Of a stretch of 64,000 nt of DNA, positions 16,324-27,478 are shown piece by piece (position 1 is the stretch's first letter; each line of letters opens with the position of its first letter). This DNA is from Prevotellaceae bacterium KH2P17. Lineage in GTDB: Bacteria; Bacteroidota; Bacteroidia; Bacteroidales; Bacteroidaceae. The stretch spans positions 1 to 64,000 of the forward strand of contig FZRE01000016.1 in NCBI GenBank assembly GCA_900199655.1. The letters run 5' to 3'. Under the pieces are notes generated by a model. It had not been told where the DNA came from, did no database searches, and was given only the letters and a program-made list of their open reading frames with translations. The position numbers and the translations under genes were made by a program.

Positions 16324-18474
16324 TTATTTTTTGAGCCACTTGTCAAGCCAACTGAAGAAGGTGCGCTGCCACTGCACACCGTTCTGAGGCTTGAGAACCC
16401 AGTGGTTTTCGTCGGGGAAAAGCAGTAGTTCTGCCGGGATGCCTCTCATGCGAGCTGCATTGAAAGCTCCGAAACCCTGGTTGGCATTGATGCGGTAGTC
16501 CTTCTCGCCGTGGATACACAGGATGGGGGTGTCCCACTTGTCGACAAACTTGTGAGGGCTGTTGGCGTAGGTACGCTTGGCCCGGTCGGTCATGTCTTTA
16601 TTCCAGTAGGCATCGTCGTACTCCCAGTTGGAGAACCAAGCCTCTTCAGTATCGGTGTACATGGACTCCAGATTGAATGCACCGTCGTGGGCTATGAAAG
16701 CCTTGAAGCGCTTGTCATGGTGCCCGGCCAGATAGTAAACGGAGAAACCACCGAAGCTGGCACCAACGCATCCCAAGCGGTCTTTGTCGACAAAGGGAAG
16801 CGTACAGGCATCATCAATGGCGCTCAGGTAATCGTTCATGCACTGTCCTGTCCAGTCACCGGAAACTTCTTCGTTCCACTCGGAACCGAAACCTGGCAGA
16901 CCGCGGCGGTTTGGTGCAACGACTACATAGCCGTTTGCGGCCATTATCTGGAAGTTCCAGCGGTAACTCCAGAATTGCGAAACCGGGCTTTGTGGGCCGC
17001 CCTCGCAAAAGAGAAGCGTAGGATATTTCTTGTTTGCATCGAAGTGTGGAGGCAGGATAATCCATACCAGCATGTCTTTGCCGTCGGTGGTCTTTACCCA
17101 GCGCTGCTGCGTTTTGCCTAATGCCAGCTGGTCGTAGATATGTTTATTTTCAAAGGTAAGCTGCTGCACCTTTGCCTGTTTCTCCTTGCCGGGCTTTATC
17201 AGGTAAAGTTCGTCGGCCGACTGGTGACTGTGCCGCGAAGCCAACAGCTGCTTGCCGTCGTTGAGCAGTTGGACAGAACCATAATCAAACCATCCGTCGG
17301 TAACTTGTGTAACTTCTCCTTTAAGATTGGTTTTCCATATCATCTCTGTGGCATGCCATACACCCAGGAAGTAGAGTTCTTTGGAGTTGGAAGCCCAAGT
17401 GTAATCGTCTACATTGGAGTCGAATTGCTCTGTCACGTAATTTTTTGCTCCGGTCTTGAGGTTATAGACACACAGACGATTGCGATCGCTTTCGTATCCG
17501 TCGCGTTTCATGCTCATCCATGCTACATACTGACCATCGGGAGAGAAGCGGGGGTTGACATCGTAACCTACGTTCAGGTCGCCGTTCTGCTTGTTTACCA
17601 CTTGGGTAGCCAGCGTCTTGGTAGGGTCTACTTTCGGACTCTTGTAGCCTTCGGGCTTGCAAAGGTTCTTAGTCTCGCGGCTCTCTATATTATATAGGTA
17701 TATGTCAGCATCGGTGGAGATAGCATACTCTACACCTTCTTTCTTTCGGCTTGTATAGGCAATGCTCTTGGAATCAGTGCTCCATGCAATCTGCTCTATG
17801 CCTCCGAACGGTGCCAGTGGGCTTTCGTATGGTTCGCCTTTCATGATATCGATATCGTTTCCTACGTTGTTGCCATTTACTTCGGCCAGGAACGGATGTG
17901 CGATGGTCTCGACATAATGATCCCAGTGGCGGTAATTCATGTCGGTGATAATTCTTCCCGAGGCGAGAGGCAGGTCGGATGGGTTTTCTTTAATGGTGCC
18001 GTGATAGGGTATCGACTTGATGAGCACGACATGCTTCTCGTCGGGTGAAAAGCGGAAGCCCTCAATGTCAGTTTCCGAATTGGTGAGCTTTTGGCGACCG
18101 GAGCCGTCGGGATTCATTTTCCACAGTTGTCCTTCGCGAAGGAAAGCTATCTTTTGCCCTTTCTCTATCCAGGCTGCATCGGTTTCATTCTTGCTGTCAG
18201 TGGTTAGTTGCTTTTGGCTTTTACCGTCAGCATTCATGACATACAGCACAGTGTGACTTTTGTTTTGAGCCACGCTGTAGTATGAAACCTGATAGGCAAT
18301 TCGCTTGCCGTCGGGCGAAGCTGCACTGCCGCCGATGCGCCCCATTGCCCAAAGAGCTTCGGGAGTCATCGTGTCGCTTTGCAATTGGATATTATTCTTA
18401 CCAATCATATTCTGCGCATTCATGCTGCTGCATGCCATGAGGGCTGCTGCAACTATTGTCATAGCTTTGTGCAT
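16324..18474 (-). CDS. dpp5: Dipeptidyl-peptidase 5 (S9 family, periplasmic)
   Basis: 716 residues with a signal peptide (MHKAMTIVAAALMACSSMNAQ), an N-terminal beta-propeller (~40-430, WD40-like blades such as ASPDGKRIAYQVSYY and FSPDGQYVAWMSMKRDGYESD) and a C-terminal alpha/beta-hydrolase domain. The triad is Ser573 in GASFGG, Asp659 in HGEKDYR and His691 in DENHWV. Stretches such as GRIITDMNYRHWD and GGPQSPVSQFWSYRWN resemble, as I recall it, Porphyromonas gingivalis DPP5, which releases N-terminal dipeptides in the periplasm. It precedes two MFSD1-like carriers with short gaps and follows yidC by 11 bp, so it may be read from the yidC promoter. Confidence 0.88.
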   Translation of the reverse strand: MHKAMTIVAAALMACSSMNAQNMIGKNNIQLQSDTMTPEALWAMGRIGGSAASPDGKRIAYQVSYYSVAQNKSHTVLYVMNADGKSQKQLTTDSKNETDAAWIEKGQKIAFLREGQLWKMNPDGSGRQKLTNSETDIEGFRFSPDEKHVVLIKSIPYHGTIKENPSDLPLASGRIITDMNYRHWDHYVETIAHPFLAEVNGNNVGNDIDIMKGEPYESPLAPFGGIEQIAWSTDSKSIAYTSRKKEGVEYAISTDADIYLYNIESRETKNLCKPEGYKSPKVDPTKTLATQVVNKQNGDLNVGYDVNPRFSPDGQYVAWMSMKRDGYESDRNRLCVYNLKTGAKNYVTEQFDSNVDDYTWASNSKELYFLGVWHATEMIWKTNLKGEVTQVTDGWFDYGSVQLLNDGKQLLASRHSHQSADELYLIKPGKEKQAKVQQLTFENKHIYDQLALGKTQQRWVKTTDGKDMLVWIILPPHFDANKKYPTLLFCEGGPQSPVSQFWSYRWNFQIMAANGYVVVAPNRRGLPGFGSEWNEEVSGDWTGQCMNDYLSAIDDACTLPFVDKDRLGCVGASFGGFSVYYLAGHHDKRFKAFIAHDGAFNLESMYTDTEEAWFSNWEYDDAYWNKDMTDRAKRTYANSPHKFVDKWDTPILCIHGEKDYRINANQGFGAFNAARMRGIPAELLLFPDENHWVLKPQNGVQWQRTFFSWLDKWLKK

Positions 18475-18485
18475 CTGTACTGTTC

Positions 18486-20381
18486 TTATAGTTTACGTTT
18501 CTTCCTGTCGAGTTCTTCACGCTTGCGCTGAAGCTCTTCCTGCTGCTGTTGCATGGCCTGCAGGCGTGCAGCAAGGCCTTTCATCTTCTGCGGATTGTTG
18601 GCATTCTCCTTGTAGCGAGACTCCAGGATGGCCAGAAGTTTAGCGTCGTTTGTGGTGTGACGGAGTGTCCACATGATAGCGGCACTGAAGAAAAGGCTGA
18701 TGAAATAGTAGAAGTTAAGCCCCGAAGAATAGTCGTTGAAGATAAAGAAGAACATCAGCGGCATGAGGTACATCATCCACTGCATCATCTTCATCTGTTC
18801 TGCTTGCTGACCTACCATCTGATCCTTCTGCTGTTGCATGGTGAACCATGAATACAGAATCTGTGCTCCGCAGAACAGAATGCAGGTGAGGCTCAGGTGG
18901 TCACCAATCAGCCAAATGTTCTTGTTCCATTCCCAAATGGGGTCGTACGTTGAGAGATCCTTCATCCACAAGAAACTCTGTCCGCGAAGTTGGATAGCAT
19001 TCGGCACAAAGTTGAACATGGCAATCCAGATAGGCATTTGTATGAGCATAGGCAGACAACCGCTCAGTGGCGACACACCATATTTGGCATATTCCGCCAT
19101 CATTGCCTGCTGTTTCTGCATCTGGTCTTCCGGTTTGTTGTATTGTGCTGTGGCTTCATCCAACTTTGGTTTGAGTACACGCATCTTTGCGGAGCTCATG
19201 TAGCTCTTCTTTACCATCGGGAAGGTGATAACCTTCAGCAACATTGTAATGAGAATGAGCACAATACCCATGGGGAAAATCTTGCTGAGCCAGTCGAACA
19301 CGTAGATAGTGAACCATCTGTTGATAATTCGGAATAGTGGCCATCCGAGGTAAACCAGGCGTTGCAACTGCAGGTCTTTGCCGAATGAGCTTTCCTTTTC
19401 AACCTTCTGGAGCAGACGGAAATCGTTGGGGCCATAGTAGAAATCAAACTCCGACGGTGTGTTACCAGTGGGATCGAAGAATGTCTTCATTTTGGCTTGG
19501 TAGGTTTTCAGATAGCCGGAGCCTTTCTCGTGGGGGATACTGGTCATCAAGGACTTCTGCTGAAAGTCGTTCTTGGCTATCATTACGGCAGAGAAAAATT
19601 GATTTTTGAATGCTACCCAATCAATTTTTTCTTCTATCTCCTTATCCTTGACTTCCTTTGATTCGTTGAGATAGTCAGTTCCTCCTTCAACATCATGATA
19701 GGTGAGGGTGGCGTAGCGGTTTTCAAAAGTGTAGCCTTTCTCCTGTTGCCTGCATTTATCAAGCCAGTTTACATCCATGGTCGAGGTGTTTGGGGCAAAG
19801 ATACCAGCCATGCCGATAGCATTCATCTTCATGTGCAGTATATAGTTTTTGCCCAGCGTATAGCTTATGACAATACTCTTGCCTGTACCGGCCTGAGCTG
19901 TGAAAACTACCGACGAGTCAGTAATTTCCGACGGTTGGAAGTACAGATCTTGTGTGCTGATGTTCACTTCTTTAGCCGTAAGGGTATAGTTTAGACTTTG
20001 GTCTTTCTCGTCAAAGAGCGTGAGTTGTTTGTTGCCCAAACGGTCTCCGTAGCCTTTGATGACAGCTTTCTCTACCGTTGCTCCCTTGGAACTGAATGTC
20101 AACTCGACAGCTTTGTTTTTTAAGACAATATTTTGCTGCTGTCCTGTAAGTGCTGCATGGAACAGAGCTGTGGTATCTTCAAGCACCTTGGTCTTGACTG
20201 CCGTTTGCCTGGCAGCTGCCTCCATCTGTTTTTGTTTCTCTGCTTTTTGTCTGGCAACTTGGGCAATAGAATCCTGAACGAAAGCTGCTCTCTGTTCTTC
20301 TGCCGATGGTTGGCTCCACCAACTGAACCCAATCAGTACCACTGCAATCAGCACAAAACCGATGATAGTGTTTTTATCCAT
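18486..20381 (-). CDS. yidC: Membrane protein insertase YidC
   Basis: YidC inserts and folds inner-membrane proteins with or without Sec. From ATG 20379-20381 (MDKNTIIGFVLIAVVLIGFSWW) the product is 631 residues; eight more in-frame codons upstream lack the normal N-terminal helix context. It has the N-terminal helix, a large periplasmic beta domain (~50-350), and the conserved five-helix core from about residue 360, with MSSAKMRVLKPKLDEATAQYN in the coiled cytoplasmic loop. The C-terminus is a basic, Gln/Glu-rich coiled tail (residues ~590-631). It follows pyrG by 100 bp, a gene order I recall from other Bacteroidota. Confidence 0.95.
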   Translation of the reverse strand: MDKNTIIGFVLIAVVLIGFSWWSQPSAEEQRAAFVQDSIAQVARQKAEKQKQMEAAARQTAVKTKVLEDTTALFHAALTGQQQNIVLKNKAVELTFSSKGATVEKAVIKGYGDRLGNKQLTLFDEKDQSLNYTLTAKEVNISTQDLYFQPSEITDSSVVFTAQAGTGKSIVISYTLGKNYILHMKMNAIGMAGIFAPNTSTMDVNWLDKCRQQEKGYTFENRYATLTYHDVEGGTDYLNESKEVKDKEIEEKIDWVAFKNQFFSAVMIAKNDFQQKSLMTSIPHEKGSGYLKTYQAKMKTFFDPTGNTPSEFDFYYGPNDFRLLQKVEKESSFGKDLQLQRLVYLGWPLFRIINRWFTIYVFDWLSKIFPMGIVLILITMLLKVITFPMVKKSYMSSAKMRVLKPKLDEATAQYNKPEDQMQKQQAMMAEYAKYGVSPLSGCLPMLIQMPIWIAMFNFVPNAIQLRGQSFLWMKDLSTYDPIWEWNKNIWLIGDHLSLTCILFCGAQILYSWFTMQQQKDQMVGQQAEQMKMMQWMMYLMPLMFFFIFNDYSSGLNFYYFISLFFSAAIMWTLRHTTNDAKLLAILESRYKENANNPQKMKGLAARLQAMQQQQEELQRKREELDRKKRKL

Positions 20382-20481
20382 TTCTTTTTTATGATTTATC
20401 CACAAGCCTTCGCTCCCGTTTTGATTTCAGACCCCAGTGAGTCTTATATCAAGGAGTAAAGGTTTATGGACGATATTGATA

Positions 20482-22104
<1,623 letters not shown>

Positions 22105-22116
22105 TTAAAGATGGTG

Positions 22117-22124
22117 CAAAATTA
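22117..22124 (-). promoter_or_regulatory. -7 promoter box for pyrG
   Basis: Reads TAATTTTG on the minus strand, with a TTG about 20 bp upstream acting as a partial -33 box. It is about 30 bp before the GTG start, in the divergent pyrG/DUF3078 gap. Confidence 0.55.
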
Positions 22125-22168
22125 CAATAAAAACATGAAACGGGCAAGCAACTCCCAACTTTTATTAC

Positions 22169-22176
22169 TATCTTTG
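22169..22176 (+). promoter_or_regulatory. -7 promoter box for the DUF3078 gene
   Basis: TATCTTTG matches TAnnTTTG and lies 22 bp before the ATG at 22199. An alternative in-frame ATG at 22184 would sit almost at the transcription start. Confidence 0.55.
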
Positions 22177-22198
22177 CAGCCAAATGCAAGAACTTGTT

Positions 22199-23482
22199 AT
22201 GAAAGTAAAATATTTGTTCGTCTTGTCGTTTGTCCTGTGTTCTGTGTCTGCTGCGGCACAGGTGAGAAATCGTGTCTTCAACAGAGGTGTTGTCAGTTCA
22301 GCTTTTTCCGATCGCTATATGGATTCCCTGCGACAGGTTAATCAGCGGCTCGACAGCATTTATAACATATCCGTAGCCCGGCAGACAGCAGAAGGACGCT
22401 TGGAGAGCCAACGGTATTCTACATTATTTCTGCCACTCACTTTCTACAATGGTGTGGCCCATCAGTCTTTTTCTTTAGATGCTGATGTCTCCGATTTAGA
22501 TAAGACTCTGCTTGGCATCTACCTGCACCGCCCCGAATTGATAAGCAATACAGAGAGCCAACTCGACCGCATAAACATAATAGAGCCTGTAACCAAGAAG
22601 CAGAAAACGGAAACCAATATCGTAGAGAAAGTAGCTCCTGTACCTATAGAGCCTGATGTGATTCCGACGGAGGTGATGATTAAGAAGCCCAACTTCTGGA
22701 CAATCTCTGGCGATTACTATCTGCAGTTCCTCCAGAACTACGTATCGTCCAATTGGTATAAAGGCGGTGAGAGCAACTACTCGGCTGTTGGCGCTGTAAC
22801 ACTGAATGCCAATTACAATAATAAACAGAAAGTAAAGTGGGAAAACAAGTTGGAAATGAAACTCGGTATGCAGGCCAGCCGTGGTGACACCCTGCACAGC
22901 ATGAAAACTTCCGAAGATCTCTTGCGCTATACCAGCCGCTTAGGTCTGCAGGCAAGCACTCATTGGTACTACACGCTGCAGATGGTTGCGTACACCCAGT
23001 TCCTGCGCGGTTACAAGAGCAACGACAGCTTTGTTTATTCCGATTTTATGTCTCCGCTCAACGTGAACCTCTCACTTGGTATGGACTATACCGTGGAGTG
23101 GCTGAACAAGCGGCTCACGGGAACCATTCATTTGGCGCCGTTTGCCTACAACTTTAAATATGTTCAGCGCCTCGAACTGTCCACCCGTTACGGCCTGGAC
23201 GAGGGCAAGCACGCGCTCAACGATATAGGTTCCGAATTCGATATCAACCTTTTGTGGAAGATGACCGACAACATCAGTTGGAAAACTCGCTTCTATGCCT
23301 ACACGACTTATAAGCGTTCGGAATTAGAGTGGGAGAATACGTTCTCTTTCCAGTTCAACAAGTACATCTCCACCAACATCTTTGTTTATCCGCGTTTTGA
23401 TGACGGAGCTTCGCGCGACGACCATCACGGTTTCTGGCAGCTGAAGGAGTATGCCTCCATTGGCTTTGCCTATTCGTTCTGA
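22199..23482 (+). CDS. DUF3078 outer-membrane-type protein
   Basis: From ATG 22199 it is 427 residues with a signal peptide (MKVKYLFVLSFVLCSVSAAAQ). The first ~150 residues after the signal are polar and may form a periplasmic linker. From about residue 160 the protein has the DUF3078 pattern: PNFWTISGDYYLQFLQNYVSSNWYKGG, followed by many amphipathic beta strands (VKWENKLEMKLGMQ, WYYTLQMVAYTQFLRGY, FVYPRFDDGAS) ending in an aromatic residue (IGFAYSF), as outer-membrane barrels do. Function is not known for this Bacteroidota family. It is monocistronic between a divergent promoter region and a bidirectional terminator. Confidence 0.8.
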   Translation: MKVKYLFVLSFVLCSVSAAAQVRNRVFNRGVVSSAFSDRYMDSLRQVNQRLDSIYNISVARQTAEGRLESQRYSTLFLPLTFYNGVAHQSFSLDADVSDLDKTLLGIYLHRPELISNTESQLDRINIIEPVTKKQKTETNIVEKVAPVPIEPDVIPTEVMIKKPNFWTISGDYYLQFLQNYVSSNWYKGGESNYSAVGAVTLNANYNNKQKVKWENKLEMKLGMQASRGDTLHSMKTSEDLLRYTSRLGLQASTHWYYTLQMVAYTQFLRGYKSNDSFVYSDFMSPLNVNLSLGMDYTVEWLNKRLTGTIHLAPFAYNFKYVQRLELSTRYGLDEGKHALNDIGSEFDINLLWKMTDNISWKTRFYAYTTYKRSELEWENTFSFQFNKYISTNIFVYPRFDDGASRDDHHGFWQLKEYASIGFAYSF

Positions 23483-23500
23483 CAGTAGCTGATTACAAAC

Positions 23501-23536
23501 AAACAGGGAACCGTGTTGAGGCGCGGTTCCCTGTTT
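23501..23536. terminator. Bidirectional terminator between DUF3078 gene and sdaA
   Basis: AAACAGGGAACCG at 23501-23513 pairs perfectly with CGGTTCCCTGTTT at 23524-23536. It stands between two convergent stop codons (23482 and 23552), so it can serve both strands. Confidence 0.8.
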
Positions 23537-23551
23537 GCATTATGTGGGTTG

Positions 23552-24751
23552 TTACATTTGCGTATAGCCTTTTGCAAGTCCGCCGGCCGCCGTTTCCTTA
23601 TAGAGCGACGGCAGGTCGTGCCCGGTCTGCTTCATGACGGCTACCACGCGGTCAAAACTCACCCGATGTTTACCGTCTGAAAAGGCGGAATAGAGATTGG
23701 AGTCCAGCGCCCGGCAGGCCGCGAAGGCATTGCGTTCTATGCACGGAATCTGCACCAGGCCGCACACGGGGTCGCAAGTCATGCCCAAATGATGCTCCAA
23801 TCCCATCTCGGCAGCATACTCTATCTGAGCCGGACTGCCGCCAAACAGTTGGCAGGCTGCTGCCGACGCCATGGCACAAGCAACGCCCACCTCTCCTTGG
23901 CAGCCTACATCGGCTCCGCTGATAGAGGCGTTCTGTTTCACGATATTGCCGATAAGGCCGGCTGTAGCCAGCGCATGCAGAATGCGAGAGTCGCTGAAGT
24001 CGTGTCCTTTGGCCAGATGATAGAGCACTGCCGGCATAACACCGCACGAACCGCAGGTGGGCGCCGTGACGATAGTTCCGCCCGAAGCGTTCTCTTCACT
24101 CACTGCAAGCGCATAGGCGTAAACCAGTCCCCGGGTTTGCAGAGATTGTTTGTACCCACGCGCCTTTACATAGTAGACGGGTGCCTTACGAGCCAGATTG
24201 AGCGGCCCGGGCAGCACTCCCTCGTGGTTGATGCCCCTTTCTACGGATTCCTGCATCTTCTTCCACACCTCCATCAGGTAGTCCCAGATGTCAGAATTTT
24301 CGTTCTTGTTCACGTATTCCCAGTAGCTGCGGCCGTTGTTTTCGCACCATCGCATGATTTCGGTGAGCGTGTTCATGTCGTAGATGTCTTCCGTATCAAA
24401 CCTGTCACCGTGCGACTTACCTTCCGAGAGTGCGCCACCGCCTACGCTGTAAACCGTCCATTCATCCTTTCCTCCGTCGTGGCTGAACTTCATGCCGTTA
24501 GGATGAAAGGGCAGGAAGACCTGAGGCTGCCAGTTGATGGTTGTGGGAGCAACGGGACGGAGCACTTCTTCTATGGCCAAATCGGTCATGTGCCCTTTGC
24601 CTGTTGCCGCCAGACTGCCGTACAGTGTTACGTCAAACGACTTTGCATCGGGATGCTGTCCGCGGTATATCTGGGCTGCTTTGTTTGGCCCCATCGTATG
24701 GCTGGACGACGGGCCTTTACCTATTCTGTATAATTCTCTTAATGATTTCAT
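23552..24751 (-). CDS. sdaA: L-serine ammonia-lyase (Fe-S serine dehydratase), single chain
   Basis: Deaminates L-serine to pyruvate and ammonia using a [4Fe-4S] cluster. The 399-residue chain joins the beta-type domain (residues ~1-150, IGKGPSSSHTMGP) to the alpha-type catalytic domain. Candidate cluster Cys residues are in TAPTCGSCG and CDPVCGLVQIPCIE. The C-terminus keeps the family stretch GHDLPSLYKETAAGGLA. ATG 24749-24751 follows a promoter box at 24757-24764. The gene ends at the shared terminator. The enzyme fits amino-acid fermentation together with the peptide transporters in this window. Confidence 0.93.
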   Translation of the reverse strand: MKSLRELYRIGKGPSSSHTMGPNKAAQIYRGQHPDAKSFDVTLYGSLAATGKGHMTDLAIEEVLRPVAPTTINWQPQVFLPFHPNGMKFSHDGGKDEWTVYSVGGGALSEGKSHGDRFDTEDIYDMNTLTEIMRWCENNGRSYWEYVNKNENSDIWDYLMEVWKKMQESVERGINHEGVLPGPLNLARKAPVYYVKARGYKQSLQTRGLVYAYALAVSEENASGGTIVTAPTCGSCGVMPAVLYHLAKGHDFSDSRILHALATAGLIGNIVKQNASISGADVGCQGEVGVACAMASAAACQLFGGSPAQIEYAAEMGLEHHLGMTCDPVCGLVQIPCIERNAFAACRALDSNLYSAFSDGKHRVSFDRVVAVMKQTGHDLPSLYKETAAGGLAKGYTQM

Positions 24752-24756
24752 GGGTA

Positions 24757-24764
24757 CAAAGATA
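24757..24764 (-). promoter_or_regulatory. -7 promoter box for sdaA
   Basis: Reads TATCTTTG on the minus strand. It begins one base after the feoAB terminator stem, so any -33 element must lie inside that hairpin. Confidence 0.55.
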
Positions 24765-24765
24765 C

Positions 24766-24803
24766 AAAAAGCTCACGTGATATTGCCATCGCGTGAGCTT
24801 TTT
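24766..24803 (-). terminator. Terminator of feoAB
   Basis: AAAAAGCTCACG at 24766-24777 pairs with CGTGAGCTTTTT at 24792-24803, giving a 12-bp stem whose minus-strand 3' side ends in a T-run. It lies 20 bp after the feoAB stop and touches the sdaA promoter. Confidence 0.85.
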
Positions 24804-24822
24804 ATGTATAGTTAAGTTCCTG

Positions 24823-27297
24823 TCAGATGAACAAACTGCCAATCTGGAACGCCAGAGCGCTGACGCACCAAGCCAGACAGGTCGTATAGATGGCGGCAAA
24901 GCCGGCCCACTTCCACGACCCCGTTTCGCCTTTGATGGCGGCTATCGTCGCTATACAGGGGAAATAGAGCAACACAAAAAGCAGGAAGCTGTAGGCCGTG
25001 AGCGTAGCTACGGGACCAGCCTCGCTGGCACTGATGCCGTGCAGGGTGGCTATGTCCTTCGTCATTTGCTGCCGCAGAATGGCGTATTTTCCGCCTTCGT
25101 TGTTGAAACCTATATCGTCGCCGAAGCTGTCGTTGTTGGAGTAAAGCACTCCCATAGTTGAGGCCACAATCTCCTTGGCACCTACACCGGCTATGAGTCC
25201 TACGTCGAGCTTCCAGTCAAAGCCCTGTGCGCGGAACACGGGTTCCACGAATTTGCCTATGTGGCCGATGTAGCTTTGCTCCTGCTGCGCCTGTGCGTCA
25301 AGCCGATCGTTATGGGGGAAGTAGCCCAGCGCCCACACAATGATGCTGGCCACGAGGATGATGCCTCCCATCTTCTTGAGGTATTGTTTGCCTTTCTCCC
25401 AAGTGTGTCGGCCTATGGCTTTCCAGGTAGGGAAGCGATAGGGGGGCAGTTCCATCACGAAGGGCGTGTCCTCGCCCTTGACCATGAACCTGGTAAAGAG
25501 TTTGCTCATGACCACGGCCATTAGAATTCCAATGAGATAGAGCGACAACATGATGAGTGACTGATACCTTACGGCAAAGAAGCTGCCTATAATCATGATG
25601 TAGATGGGCAGCCGGGCAGAGCAACTCATCAGCGGCAGGATAAGCATTGTGACCAGACGCGACCGCCGGCTCTCGATGGTTCGGGTGGCCATGACGGCCG
25701 GAACATTGCATCCGAAACCCATGATGAGCGGAATGAACGATTTGCCATGCAGCCCCATCTTGTGCATCAGCTTATCCATGATGAAGGCGGCACGTGACAT
25801 GTAGCCGCTGTCTTCCATGTAGGAGATGAAGAAGTAGAGGATAAGAATCTGCGGCAAGAATACGATGACGCTGCCCACACCGCCGATAACGCCGTCGGCC
25901 AGCATGGCTTTCACGGGGCCGTCGGGCATGTTGCGGCTGATGGCATCGCCCAGCCAGGCCACGCCGGCATCAATCCAGTCCATGGGATATTGGCCCAGAA
26001 CGAAGGTTGCCGTAAACATGACGAACAGAATGAGGATGAAAATAGGGAAACCAACCCACTTGTTGGTCAGGACGCTGTCCAGCAGATGGGTTATCTGATA
26101 GGTATCCTTGTTGGTGCCGGTCTTGTATTTTGCCTCTTCGAGAGCTCCGTGTATGAAGCCGTACTTGGCATCCATTACGGCCGTTTCGCTGTCGTCTCCG
26201 GTCTCTTCTTTTACACGGGCAGCGGCTGTTTCGCGATGTTCAAGTATCTCTTCGGCATCGGGCAGCTGTCTGACAAGCCGCTCTATGTCCTTGTCCCTCT
26301 CCAGCAGTTTGATGGCCAGATAGCGTGTAGAGTAGCGCTCGCGCAGGTTTTCCTCCTTCTTGAGATGCTCCTGTATCTCGGCTATGCCGTTCTCTATCTC
26401 GTGCCCGTGGTTGATGTGGATGTGGCGAAAGTGCGGGTCGGCATCCTCTGTACCTTCATACATCTCGATAACAGCATGGAAGAGGTTCCTTACACCCTCG
26501 CCGCTGGTAAAAACGGTAGGCACCATCGGCACGCCAAACAGCTTTCCGAGCTTATCAAAGTCCACGTTGTCGCCACGCTTCTCGGTTTCGTCGAACATGT
26601 TCAGAGCCACCACCATGCGCAGGTGCATGTCAATGAGCTGCGTGGTGAGGTAGAGGTTACGCTCCAGATTACTGGTGTCGATGACGTTGATAACAATGTC
26701 GGGAGTCTTCTCGACTATCTGCTTTCGCACGTAAAGTTCCTCGGGCGAGTAAGCCGAAAGGGAGTAGGTGCCTGGCAGGTCGACGAGGTTAAACACGTAA
26801 CCTTCGTATTCGGCATGCCCTTCCTTGGCGTCAACAGTCACGCCGGAGTAGTTGCCCACGCGCTCATGAGCTCCCGAAGCAAAGTTAAAGAGCGAAGTCT
26901 TGCCGCAGTTGGGATTGCCCACCAGAGCCACGTTGATGACTTTGTGGCTGCGCTCTGCAGCCTCTTCCCAGAGCTTGTTGGTCATGGCCTGTTCGTCGGG
27001 GTCGGCCGAATCAATGACAGGTGAACTGATGTTGGGAATTGGCTGCTTGCCTTGTGCGTGCCGTTTCACGTCTTCCATGGATATGACTTCTATCAGGTCG
27101 GCCTCGCTGTGGCGCAGACTGATTTCATATCCCATTACCTTGTACTTCACCGGGTCTTTCAGTGGGGCATTGAGGAGCACCTCTACCTGCTTGCCTTTGA
27201 TAAACCCCATCTCGATGATGCGCTTGCGGAAACCGCCGTGTCCGTAGACTTTGACGATGATTCCTTTCTCACCGGTTGCCAGTTCTGATAATTTCAT
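24823..27297 (-). CDS. feoB: FeoA-FeoB fusion ferrous iron transporter
   Basis: Imports Fe(II) across the inner membrane under anaerobic conditions. The 824-residue product begins with a FeoA SH3-like domain (residues 1-73: MKLSELATGEKGIIVKV to SLRHSEADLIEVI). A ~50-residue linker leads to the FeoB G domain (G1 GNPNCGKTS near 130, G3 DLPGT near 175, G4 NMFDE) and a helical GDI-like region. The membrane part from ~400 includes FIPLIMGFGCNVPAVMATRTI and a second gate GLIAGVGAKEIVASTMGVLYS. The FeoA-FeoB fusion occurs in other Bacteroidota. A promoter lies at 27372-27379 with a ~70-nt leader; no Fur site was identified by eye. Confidence 0.95.
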   Translation of the reverse strand: MKLSELATGEKGIIVKVYGHGGFRKRIIEMGFIKGKQVEVLLNAPLKDPVKYKVMGYEISLRHSEADLIEVISMEDVKRHAQGKQPIPNISSPVIDSADPDEQAMTNKLWEEAAERSHKVINVALVGNPNCGKTSLFNFASGAHERVGNYSGVTVDAKEGHAEYEGYVFNLVDLPGTYSLSAYSPEELYVRKQIVEKTPDIVINVIDTSNLERNLYLTTQLIDMHLRMVVALNMFDETEKRGDNVDFDKLGKLFGVPMVPTVFTSGEGVRNLFHAVIEMYEGTEDADPHFRHIHINHGHEIENGIAEIQEHLKKEENLRERYSTRYLAIKLLERDKDIERLVRQLPDAEEILEHRETAAARVKEETGDDSETAVMDAKYGFIHGALEEAKYKTGTNKDTYQITHLLDSVLTNKWVGFPIFILILFVMFTATFVLGQYPMDWIDAGVAWLGDAISRNMPDGPVKAMLADGVIGGVGSVIVFLPQILILYFFISYMEDSGYMSRAAFIMDKLMHKMGLHGKSFIPLIMGFGCNVPAVMATRTIESRRSRLVTMLILPLMSCSARLPIYIMIIGSFFAVRYQSLIMLSLYLIGILMAVVMSKLFTRFMVKGEDTPFVMELPPYRFPTWKAIGRHTWEKGKQYLKKMGGIILVASIIVWALGYFPHNDRLDAQAQQEQSYIGHIGKFVEPVFRAQGFDWKLDVGLIAGVGAKEIVASTMGVLYSNNDSFGDDIGFNNEGGKYAILRQQMTKDIATLHGISASEAGPVATLTAYSFLLFVLLYFPCIATIAAIKGETGSWKWAGFAAIYTTCLAWCVSALAFQIGSLFI

Positions 27298-27371
27298 GTC
27301 TTCTTGTTTTCTTCCGTTCGGGACTTGCGACCTGGGTACTAAGACCGCATTCAGCCGTTTAAGAACCTATG

Positions 27372-27379
27372 CAAAGATA
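27372..27379 (-). promoter_or_regulatory. -7 promoter box for feoAB
   Basis: Reads TATCTTTG on the minus strand, about 75 bp before the ATG. The repeat array at 27479-27677 lies about 100 bp further upstream. Confidence 0.5.
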
Positions 27380-27478
27380 CAATAAAAATACGGTATAAGG
27401 GCTTTTCCTGCGGTCTAAAGCATCAAAATACCTACTAATTGTGATGGTTTGGAGGTTCTGAAGATGTGGTTTGTAATC

